DNA of 10,866 nt, from assembly GCA_012800665.1 (NCBI GenBank), contig JAAZIW010000055.1:1-10866 (forward strand), given 5' to 3'. Each line of letters starts with the position of its first letter. Position 1 is the first letter of the stretch. The translations under genes were made by a program, and so were the position numbers. The DNA comes from Rikenellaceae bacterium. GTDB lineage: Bacteria > Bacteroidota > Bacteroidia > Bacteroidales > UBA932. Positions 1-7,639 of this stretch are shown piece after piece. The notes under the pieces are model-generated. The model worked only from the letters and a program-made list of their open reading frames with translations, was not told where the DNA came from and ran no database searches.

Positions 1-1278
1 AACGGGGTATATGTTTCGGATGTTTCCACCACTGATATTATTAAGAAGGCCGCAGCACATACCAATTGTAATTATAGTGTGGAGGCGCTTTTGGAAAACG
101 ATTGGCTTTATACTTTGGATGACCAGAAGCCTCTTCGAGTGCTGGTTCGCACCAAACAGGGGAGAGCGGGCAGGGTGGATGTCAGTCTGGAGCTCAAAAC
201 CGATAAAGGGGAAGCTTACAAGAATTTTACGACCACTGCCCGTCCCGGCCGCATGACCGATACCATAGAATTCCATATGGGTTTGGAGCCGGGCTTTTAT
301 AAAGCGCGCTTATATGTGGAAAAGGATGGTCTTACGGAAAAAGCCTTTAATGTCGGCTGTGAACCTACGGCGATAGTTTCTCCGAGAGATGCTCAAGACG
401 ATTTCGAGGCATTTTGGAAGGATACCCGCAAACAATTGGATGCCGTGGCTCCCAATTTCCGCCGTACTCTTATTCCCGAAAGGAGCAATGATGTTCGCAG
501 GACATATCGCATAGATATGATTTCTTTTGGGGGAGTGCCGATACGCGGCTGGTTGGTGGAGCCTGTAAAGGAGGGCAAATATCCGGTAAGGGTGGCTTTC
601 AATGGCTATAATTCCATGCCATGGCCGGAGGACCCGAGTGCAAATCCGAACCGGATAGACTTTACCACATCTGCCCGCGAACAGGGTATAAGTGAATTTT
701 TTCCGCCAGTAAAAGACTGGGCTACGAGGGGTATTTCATCCAAGGAGACTTATTATTATAGAGGTGCTTATATGGATTGCGTACGCGCAATGGAGTTTGT
801 GCAGACGCTGCCTAAGGCAGACCTTTCCAATGTTTGGGCGGAAGGTGGCAGCCAAGGGGGAGCCTTTACGCTTGTAACGGCGGCGCTGATGCCCGATTTG
901 TTCAAATGTATTGTGCCCATGGTGCCGTTTCTCAGCGATTTTCCTGATTATTTGGAAATGGAAAATTGGCCGTCGAGTGCGATATTTTCCGTTTGGGAGA
1001 AAGAGGGGATTACCCGCGAAGAAGGTCTTAAGGTGCTGAGCTACTTTGATGTAAAGAATTTTGCGAAATATATAAAATGCCCTACGCTGATGTGCTTCGG
1101 CTTGCAGGATAATATTTGCCCGCCTCATACCAACTTCGGCGGTTATAATCTGATTTCCGGCCCTGACAAGTTTTATAAGGGTTTTCCTCTCAGCGGTCAC
1201 GATATTCATAATCAGGAGCCCCGCTTAAGTGAGGAAAGGAACAAATTCTTACAGAAATATATGTTTAACAACCAATAA
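1..1278 (+). CDS. CE7/AXE1-like acetyl esterase, 5' end missing
   Basis: The frame is open from base 1 to the TAA at 1276-1278, giving 425 visible residues. The true start is probably upstream: the first possible start in view is GTG at 79, and sense codons read through before it. Residues about 25-125 look like a beta-rich N-terminal domain. From about residue 130 (EAFWKDTRKQL) the protein matches the acetyl xylan esterase (AXE1, CE7) alpha/beta-hydrolase fold. The nucleophile elbow GGSQGG puts the likely catalytic Ser at residue 284 (codon 850-852), with Asp370 in FGLQDN (1108-1110) and His400 in SGHD (1198-1200). The YYYRGAYMDCVRAMEF segment before the nucleophile is also typical. Classic CE7 enzymes carry RGQ and HE motifs; here RGI and HD stand at those places. 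The expected role is removing acetyl groups from oligo- or polysaccharides, probably on the mannan imported by the neighbouring genes. The signal peptide, and so the location, is not visible. Family call is firm; substrate is inferred. Confidence 0.85.
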   Translation, partial: NGVYVSDVSTTDIIKKAAAHTNCNYSVEALLENDWLYTLDDQKPLRVLVRTKQGRAGRVDVSLELKTDKGEAYKNFTTTARPGRMTDTIEFHMGLEPGFYKARLYVEKDGLTEKAFNVGCEPTAIVSPRDAQDDFEAFWKDTRKQLDAVAPNFRRTLIPERSNDVRRTYRIDMISFGGVPIRGWLVEPVKEGKYPVRVAFNGYNSMPWPEDPSANPNRIDFTTSAREQGISEFFPPVKDWATRGISSKETYYYRGAYMDCVRAMEFVQTLPKADLSNVWAEGGSQGGAFTLVTAALMPDLFKCIVPMVPFLSDFPDYLEMENWPSSAIFSVWEKEGITREEGLKVLSYFDVKNFAKYIKCPTLMCFGLQDNICPPHTNFGGYNLISGPDKFYKGFPLSGHDIHNQEPRLSEERNKFLQKYMFNNQ

Positions 1279-1311
1279 TTAATCTCTAACTAACTATTAA
1301 CAAAAGACAGA

Positions 1312-4300
1312 ATGAAAAGAAAACTGTTATTTTGCCTGCTTGCCTGCCTTTTCGGAGGCGGCGCAGTGCTGATGGCGCAGGTACGTACGGTTAAGGGAAC
1401 CGTTACCGACGAGTCGGGCGCACCTGTAATTGCCGCAGGGGTTCAGGAGAAGGGTACCAACAAGGGTGCCATCACTGACCTTGACGGTAATTACGCCATC
1501 ACCGTTTCGGACGGAGCAATCCTCGTTTTCTCTTCCATCGGTTATGCTAACCAGGAGTATCAAGTTGCCGGCAAAGATGTCATCAATGTGGTGCTCAAAG
1601 AAGACAGACAGTTCCTCGATGAGGCTGTGGTTGTAGGTTACGGTACGATGAAGAGAAGCGACCTTGCCGGTTCTTCCGTTTCTATGAAAGAGGAAGACCT
1701 CAGGGGGTCCATTATCACCAATCTCGACCAGTCCCTGCAGGGTCGGGCAGCCGGTGTAACCGCTGTAATCACTTCCGGCGCCCCGGGTTCTTCGTCGAGC
1801 ATCCGCGTACGCGGCCAGGCTACCATCAATGCTAATGCAGAGCCTCTGTATGTAATTGACGGTGTAATTATGCAGGGCGGCGGGAATAGCGGTGCAGACT
1901 TTGGTCTGGGAGATGCGCTCGGAAACGGAAAAGTTTCCACCATTTCTCCGCTCTCTACCATCAACCCTGCTGACATTGTTAGCATGGAAATTCTCAAAGA
2001 CGCCTCTGCAACAGCCATTTATGGAGCTCAGGGCGCTAACGGCGTAGTGCTCATCACCACCAAACGCGGCAAAGCCGGAGATGCCAAATTCTCTTATGAC
2101 GGCATGGCCGCCTGGGCAAGGCAGAACACTCGGCTGGATATAATGAATCTACGTGAATTTGCTCAGTATTACAATGAGTTGGTGGCACTTGGAGAAGGCT
2201 CTCGCAGCGACTATTATGCTACTCCTAATCTGCTGGGAAAGGGTACAAACTGGCAGGATGCTATTTTCCGCACGGCCTTTCAGCAACAGCATCAGCTGAG
2301 CGCACAAGGCGGTACGGAAAAAGTGCAGTATTATGTGTCCGGCTCATGGATGGATCAGGAAGGAACCATCATCGGAAGTCAATTCAACCGCTTCAGTTTA
2401 CGCGCAAATATGGATGCCCGGCTCAAGAGCTGGTTAAAACTCGGTTTTAATGCCACTTTTGCCAGAACCTTGGACGACCTTAAGTTGGCAGACTCTGAGG
2501 CGGGTCTTATCCGCTACTCTCTTACAACTCCTCCGGACATTCCCATCTATGATGTGTACGGAAATTATTCCTCTACTATTCGTGAAGGATACACAAATCC
2601 GAATCCCGTTGCAATGGCTATGATGGAGGATAATTTGCTCAAGCGCCAGAAACTGAACGGCAACGTTTATCTGGAACTTACTCCTTTCAAGCATCTTACT
2701 TATCGCACCGAGTTGGGTTTCGATGTAAGCAGTTCCGATGCAATAAGGTATCGTCCCATAGTGGATCTTGGTGGTTGGGTACGCCCTCAGAACAGCATGA
2801 GTTATCAGAAGAATGCCGGTATGTTCTGGCAGGTAAAGAATTATCTTACCTATTCCAATAATATTGGCAAGCATAACTTTTCTGCTATGCTCGGCCAGGA
2901 GGCCTGGGAGTCGAGATGGGATTATTTCAGAGGGTCTTCCACTGATCTTCCTTCAGATGAGGTGCATAATGTAAAGCTCGGTAAATCAACTTCTTACAAC
3001 ATCGGCCAGGGTTTTGGCTCTTCGGCAATGGCTTCGTTCTTCACCCGTGAGACCTATAATTATGACGACCGCTATCTTGCGACCTACACCTATCGTTATG
3101 ACGGCTCCTCCAATTTCGGACCGGACAATCGTTGGGCCGGTTTCCATTCTTTGGCAGTTGCCTGGCGTTTTTCGAATGAAAAATTCTGGAACAAGAGTTT
3201 TATCAATAATGGTAAATTACGTATAGGTTGGGGGCAGACGGGTAATGCCAATATCGGCTCTTATGCTTGGGGCTCTTCCATCAGCAATATGCCTTCAGCA
3301 CTCGGCCAGGGTTTCCGTCCCGCCAATATTCCCAATACCGGAATACGCTGGGAAAGTCAGGAGCAGTACAATCTGGGACTTGACCTCAGTATGTTCGACA
3401 ATCGCATAAATCTCACGGTGGATGCCTATTACAAGGTGTCCGACGATATGCTTATGAGCCTTGACCTTCCTTCTTACATGGGAACTGATGGCAATGTCTC
3501 TTTGGCTCTCGCCGCTCCAAAGGGCAACTATGGCTCTATTGAAAACAAGGGTCTTGAGATTACCCTCGACACCCATCCTATTGACCGCGAGAACTTCGCT
3601 TGGGACAGCAATTTCCAAATCTCTTTCAACCGAAACAAATTGTTAGCCATTAAGGGTGCAGAAGCAACCACTCTGCCCGGTTACGGCCAATGGAGCGACA
3701 TCGTGTGCATGTCCGAGGTGGGCAAGCCTCTTTATAACTTCTACGGCTATATAGTGGAAGGGGTGTATGTCGACCTCGCTGATATAGAGAATTCGCCTCG
3801 CGCTGAGAAATATCCCGTTGATGGAGTGTTCAACCGCACGAATACCGTATGGGTAGGGGATATTAAATATAAAGATATAGCAGGCGCATTTGATGAAAAT
3901 GGCAATCCCATTCCGGATGGAAAGATTACTGAGGCCGATAGGACCGACATAGGTTCTCCTCTGCCAAAGTTTACATACGGTTGGACCAACACCTTCCGTT
4001 ACAAGAATTTCGACCTGAATATCTTTATAAACGGCTCTTACGGTAATAAAGTGCTCAATTACAACTCCATGTCACTCAGTCATATGAACTCCCTCTGGAG
4101 AAATCAGCTGTCGATTGTAAAGGACCGCGCACAAATTGTTCCGACAAATGGCGTTTATACGAAAGATTGGTATAACAACATAAATAACTTGACAATTGCC
4201 AATCCCGACACAAAAATTCCGAGGCCGACACTTAACGATCCCAATGATAACGATCGCATGAGCACCCGCTATATAGAGGACGGCTCATATCTTCGTATCA

Positions 4301-4533
4301 AGAACATTACGCTCGGATATACTTTGCCTAAGAGGCTTCTCGAGAAGATTAAAGTAGACCGATTAAAAGTATACTGCAACATTCAGAATGTTTATACTTT
4401 TACCAAGTATACCGGCTACGATCCCGAGGTGGGCGCCTCTACTCAAGACTACTCCGGCTTGGCATATGGTGTGGACAACGGACGTTATCCTTCGCCCATG
4501 CTCTGCTCTTTCGGCGTAAACCTTACTTTCTAA
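1312..4533 (+). CDS. SusC/RagA-family TonB-dependent outer-membrane transporter
   Basis: This is a 1073-residue protein, a normal length for SusC-like transporters. It starts with a Sec signal peptide (MKRKLLFC to about MAQ, residues 1-23). Residues about 25-96 form a carboxypeptidase-regulatory-like beta-sandwich (VKGTVTDESGAPV, TDLDGNY). A TonB-box-like stretch, DEAVVVGYGTM, lies at 103-113. The plug follows, with VRGQATINANAEPLYVIDGV (166-185) and the SusC signature around SMEILKDASATAIYGAQGANG (224-244). The rest is the beta-barrel, with the common PDGKITEADRTDIGSPLPKFTYGW segment late in it, and it ends in a terminal aromatic residue (GVNLTF), as outer-membrane barrels do. It imports glycan oligosaccharides using TonB energy, with the SusD-like protein as its lid. 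It begins 33 bases after the esterase, with no recognisable Bacteroides-type promoter (TTTG / TAnnTTTG) in the gap, so it is probably not the first gene of its transcript. The ligand cannot be read from the sequence. Confidence 0.97.
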   Translation: MKRKLLFCLLACLFGGGAVLMAQVRTVKGTVTDESGAPVIAAGVQEKGTNKGAITDLDGNYAITVSDGAILVFSSIGYANQEYQVAGKDVINVVLKEDRQFLDEAVVVGYGTMKRSDLAGSSVSMKEEDLRGSIITNLDQSLQGRAAGVTAVITSGAPGSSSSIRVRGQATINANAEPLYVIDGVIMQGGGNSGADFGLGDALGNGKVSTISPLSTINPADIVSMEILKDASATAIYGAQGANGVVLITTKRGKAGDAKFSYDGMAAWARQNTRLDIMNLREFAQYYNELVALGEGSRSDYYATPNLLGKGTNWQDAIFRTAFQQQHQLSAQGGTEKVQYYVSGSWMDQEGTIIGSQFNRFSLRANMDARLKSWLKLGFNATFARTLDDLKLADSEAGLIRYSLTTPPDIPIYDVYGNYSSTIREGYTNPNPVAMAMMEDNLLKRQKLNGNVYLELTPFKHLTYRTELGFDVSSSDAIRYRPIVDLGGWVRPQNSMSYQKNAGMFWQVKNYLTYSNNIGKHNFSAMLGQEAWESRWDYFRGSSTDLPSDEVHNVKLGKSTSYNIGQGFGSSAMASFFTRETYNYDDRYLATYTYRYDGSSNFGPDNRWAGFHSLAVAWRFSNEKFWNKSFINNGKLRIGWGQTGNANIGSYAWGSSISNMPSALGQGFRPANIPNTGIRWESQEQYNLGLDLSMFDNRINLTVDAYYKVSDDMLMSLDLPSYMGTDGNVSLALAAPKGNYGSIENKGLEITLDTHPIDRENFAWDSNFQISFNRNKLLAIKGAEATTLPGYGQWSDIVCMSEVGKPLYNFYGYIVEGVYVDLADIENSPRAEKYPVDGVFNRTNTVWVGDIKYKDIAGAFDENGNPIPDGKITEADRTDIGSPLPKFTYGWTNTFRYKNFDLNIFINGSYGNKVLNYNSMSLSHMNSLWRNQLSIVKDRAQIVPTNGVYTKDWYNNINNLTIANPDTKIPRPTLNDPNDNDRMSTRYIEDGSYLRIKNITLGYTLPKRLLEKIKVDRLKVYCNIQNVYTFTKYTGYDPEVGASTQDYSGLAYGVDNGRYPSPMLCSFGVNLTF

Positions 4534-4552
4534 CTCATAAGCACTGAAGAAT

Positions 4553-6298
4553 ATGAAAATCAAGAATTTAATATATGCTCTTTCGGCGCTGACAATGCTT
4601 GCAGCCCTCTCTTCCTGCTCGGATTTTCTGCACAGGCCCGCAGAGGACAGCTATAATACCAGCAATTTCTATAAGACCGATACTCAGTGTGAGCAGGGCG
4701 TGAATTATTTATACAACTCACCCTGGTACGACTTTCAACGCGGATTCATAAAAATCGGCGAAGTTATGTCGGGCAATATGTTTTGGGGAGCTTCTCCGTA
4801 TACGAACTTCACCACAAACGGTACCGACGAAGACCTCGTGAATATGTCTTACTCTCTTTGGGCTGCGAACGCTCATGCCAATACGGTAATAAAGAATCTG
4901 CTTGCATCTGAAGGCCCCTCCGACAAAGCAAAGTATAAATGCATTGCCGAAGCCCTCACTTGGAAGGCCATGGCATACTTTTTTATGGTGCGTACTTTCG
5001 GTCCAGTTCCTATTGTGCACGACGGATCTGCAATGATTGCAGAGGGTGGATACAATTCCATATCCAAAGTGACGAAGGCTAATGTGTACGAGTATATTAT
5101 CATGACTCTTGAAAAGGCTATGGAACTTTTTGACGAGTATGACATAAAAACCACTTCTGGTTGGACCAATTATGAAAGGCTCGATTATTATGCGGCAGAG
5201 GCCCTGCTTTCTAAGGTTTATCTTACTCGCGCAGGCCTTTCAGGTACGCTTGATAACGATGACCTTGATATGGCAGCCAGTCTTGCAAAGGATGTTATAG
5301 ATCATTCCGGACGCAGCCTAATGCCAAGTTACGAAGATGTATTCCGCCTTAGCGGCTTCAATGCTACCGGTGAATGCCTCATATCGTGGCTTTGGAAGGC
5401 CGGACGCGATCCCTGGACTCAACAGAACACTTTGCAGAGCGACCTTGCAATGGTGGGCTTTGATGAGAATGGAGATGTTTGGGGCGGCTGGAGAGGTCCA
5501 ACAGTAGACCTCATGGCTGCTTTCGGCACCAGCGCAATTGACAATCCTGCTGCTCGTGATAATAGCGACATTCGCCGCAAGGCCACAGGTATGATGGCGG
5601 GTGACACTTACGACTATTTCTGGACCGACAAGGGCGGCTTCGATTTCCTTAAGTTCATCTATGACAAAGATGATTATGGTAAGGGCGGCCCTGGCGGAGC
5701 AATGCAGTGTCCTACCGGCGCTAATAATGTAAAGCATCTATATGGCGATAATTACGACCATGAGCAGGCCACCGGTGTTACACCTCTTAGCATGGCGGCT
5801 CAAACACCTACCCATCTCCTAAGGCTTTCGGACGTATATCTTATTTATGCCGAGGCTAAGCTCCTTAGAGACAATGCCGCTGAAGCTCTCATATATGTAA
5901 ATATGGTACGCGCCCGCGCGGGAGCTCCGGATCTTGCAGCAGTGACATTCAATGATATTTGGAAAGAACGCCGCTTGGAACTTGCGCACGAAGGCGACCG
6001 TTGGTACGATTATGTACGCCGCAGCTATTACGATATGGCTGCCTGCATAAACGAACTCAAGGCACAGAAGAGGTCGTCCTGGTATCATCTGGATGATGTT
6101 TACAAGAAATATTACGAGGAAAATACCTGGGATGCCGGCGCCGTAATCTATAATGATATGTACGACAATCCGAACGTAACTGCCTCCAGTTTCACTCTTC
6201 CTTTCCCCACCATGGATGTGGTATTCAACGGAAAGATGGCTTCAGATGCAGAACCGGAAAATATAGACATCCGTGCTACATATTCTTATGACTTTTAA
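4553..6298 (+). CDS. SusD/RagB-family glycan-binding outer-membrane lipoprotein
   Basis: This 581-residue protein begins 19 bases after the SusC-like gene, the usual pairing. The signal peptide ends in a lipobox, ALSSC, with Cys22 as the lipidated residue; the mature protein begins CSDFLHRPAED, a common SusD start. The N-terminal TPR-rich region includes AEALTWKAMAYFFMVRTFGPVPIV (about 132-155), one of the best SusD signatures. The C-terminal part holds HLLRLSDVYLIYAEAKL (421-437), VRARAGAPDL (452-461) and IWKERRLELAHEGDRWYDYVR (469-489), all diagnostic of the family. It would sit on the outer face of the outer membrane, bind the target glycan and close over the SusC-like channel. The central region is rich in Trp, Gly and Asp (about 276-315 and 357-400), which may include the ligand surface, but I cannot assign binding residues. 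Length is within the upper normal range, with no sign of damage. Confidence 0.97.
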   Translation: MKIKNLIYALSALTMLAALSSCSDFLHRPAEDSYNTSNFYKTDTQCEQGVNYLYNSPWYDFQRGFIKIGEVMSGNMFWGASPYTNFTTNGTDEDLVNMSYSLWAANAHANTVIKNLLASEGPSDKAKYKCIAEALTWKAMAYFFMVRTFGPVPIVHDGSAMIAEGGYNSISKVTKANVYEYIIMTLEKAMELFDEYDIKTTSGWTNYERLDYYAAEALLSKVYLTRAGLSGTLDNDDLDMAASLAKDVIDHSGRSLMPSYEDVFRLSGFNATGECLISWLWKAGRDPWTQQNTLQSDLAMVGFDENGDVWGGWRGPTVDLMAAFGTSAIDNPAARDNSDIRRKATGMMAGDTYDYFWTDKGGFDFLKFIYDKDDYGKGGPGGAMQCPTGANNVKHLYGDNYDHEQATGVTPLSMAAQTPTHLLRLSDVYLIYAEAKLLRDNAAEALIYVNMVRARAGAPDLAAVTFNDIWKERRLELAHEGDRWYDYVRRSYYDMAACINELKAQKRSSWYHLDDVYKKYYEENTWDAGAVIYNDMYDNPNVTASSFTLPFPTMDVVFNGKMASDAEPENIDIRATYSYDF

Positions 6299-6310
6299 TC
6301 CGATAGCAAA

Positions 6311-7621
6311 ATGAAATTGATATTGAAACATATTGCATTTCTAGGCTTGGCTCTTGTTGTTCTTGCAGCCTGCAATACGGACAAACTGGATTATCCCGAT
6401 GCCTACAAAGTGGCGGACGGAATACCGGTTGTAAAGTCCATAAGGTATGCAAATACAGATACTTACATAACTCAAGCCTATATGAACGAAACGGTTTGCC
6501 TTTTGGGCGACAATCTTCGTTCTGTAACGCAGCTTTGGTTCAATGACCAAAAAGCTACTCTTAACACAAGCTATATTACCGATAACACGCTTTTGGTGTC
6601 TGTTCCTAAGAATTACCCCAAAAAGAGGACAGACAAAATTTATTTGATTACCAAAAACGAGGCGGATACGGTTAAATATGATTTCGTGGTTCTTCCACCC
6701 CTTCCCAATGTGGCAAGCATGTCCAACGAATGGGCAGCCGTGGGTGAGGAAGTTACGATTTATGGAGATTATTTTATAGATGATACCTCCAGCCCCGTGG
6801 TTATTTCTTTCCCCGGAGCAGATGTTCCGCACGCCGATATGACCTTCGACGGATCTTCTTCCGTTACCTTTAAGGTGCCGGCCGGCGCTCTACCGGGCTA
6901 TGTGAGTGTAAAGACAATGTCCGGAACAAGCCGTAGCAAGTTTATGTACAAAGACAGCCGCAACATTCTTTTCGATTGGGATGGCTCGCGTGGCGGACAC
7001 GCCATCGGTCAGGGCTGGCGCAACGGCAGTAAGGTTCACCGCACGCCGGGTTCCGATCCTTTCCCTGCCATTGACGGCAACTACATTTGCTTCCAAGGCA
7101 AGGAAGTCGGCCCCGGAGCTTCGGACGTATGGGACGAAGACAACCTCAGTTTCAATTATTGGCCCACTCCGGGCGATCCTTTAAAAGGCGAACTCTCATT
7201 GCGTCCCGAATTTGCCCGGTTAATAGAAGATTATGGTATTGGAGGACTACAGATAAAGTTTGAGGCTCTTGTAAACACTCCATGGACCAATGTTGGCTTG
7301 CAACTTGTTTTCACGAGCAATGCCGATGTTACGATGGCGGCCGCCACCAATGCCTATTTTGGCAATGTAAGCATTGCCCGCGGCATTTGGGAGCCTTGGG
7401 TCTCTGCCGGAGGCTCTTTCGATACCGCTGGCAAATGGATTACAGTGAGCATTCCTCTATCCGACTTCAACAAGAAGCCTAATGGAACAGCGTCAGAAAG
7501 CACGCTAAAGGCGGATTCCCTTACCGGTCTGTCTTTCTTCTTGTGGTATGGTACCAGTAGCGGAACCAAATGTACACCGACTATTGCAATCGACAACATC
7601 CGTGTGGTACCGATAGGCTAA
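6311..7621 (+). CDS. Surface glycan-binding lipoprotein, two TIG domains plus SGBP-B-like C-terminal domain
   Basis: This 436-residue protein starts 12 bases after the SusD-like stop. The signal peptide ends in VLAAC, with Cys21 as the lipidated residue, then CNTDKLDYPD. Two TIG/IPT immunoglobulin-like domains follow, at about 39-128 and 132-213 (the second with VGEEVTIYGDYF and VTFKVPAGALPGYVSV). A C-terminal beta domain of about 220 residues begins at RNILFDWDG (218-225) and ends with IAIDNIRVVPIG. This arrangement, and the N(I/V)L-FDWDG opening, matches the SGBP-B type found in xyloglucan and mannan loci, where the last domain binds the glycan and the TIG domains act as spacers. Candidate binding aromatics in that domain include W236, W274, Y283, W284, W325, W360, W363 and W412, but none is proven. 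The gene position right after SusC/SusD supports a surface capture role. It is unlikely to be an enzyme. The ligand is inferred from the GH26 gene downstream. Confidence 0.88.
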   Translation: MKLILKHIAFLGLALVVLAACNTDKLDYPDAYKVADGIPVVKSIRYANTDTYITQAYMNETVCLLGDNLRSVTQLWFNDQKATLNTSYITDNTLLVSVPKNYPKKRTDKIYLITKNEADTVKYDFVVLPPLPNVASMSNEWAAVGEEVTIYGDYFIDDTSSPVVISFPGADVPHADMTFDGSSSVTFKVPAGALPGYVSVKTMSGTSRSKFMYKDSRNILFDWDGSRGGHAIGQGWRNGSKVHRTPGSDPFPAIDGNYICFQGKEVGPGASDVWDEDNLSFNYWPTPGDPLKGELSLRPEFARLIEDYGIGGLQIKFEALVNTPWTNVGLQLVFTSNADVTMAAATNAYFGNVSIARGIWEPWVSAGGSFDTAGKWITVSIPLSDFNKKPNGTASESTLKADSLTGLSFFLWYGTSSGTKCTPTIAIDNIRVVPIG

Positions 7622-7639
7622 TTTTAAAATGAACATGAA

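Noticed and set aside
1..256. Alternative + strand frame (11-256) or a GTG start at 79 for the first gene
   Set aside because: The 11-256 frame has no recognisable domain and overlaps the esterase. The esterase frame stays open to base 1, so the GTG is more likely an internal valine codon than the true start.
736..1209. Minus-strand open frame of 157 codons
   Set aside because: It is opposite the esterase catalytic region, which holds the Ser, Asp and His motifs; the minus-strand product is basic and without recognisable domains.
1279..1311. Promoter between the esterase and the SusC-like gene
   Set aside because: The 33-base A/T-rich gap has no TTTG plus TAnnTTTG pair, and there is no terminator after the esterase, so a shared transcript is simpler.
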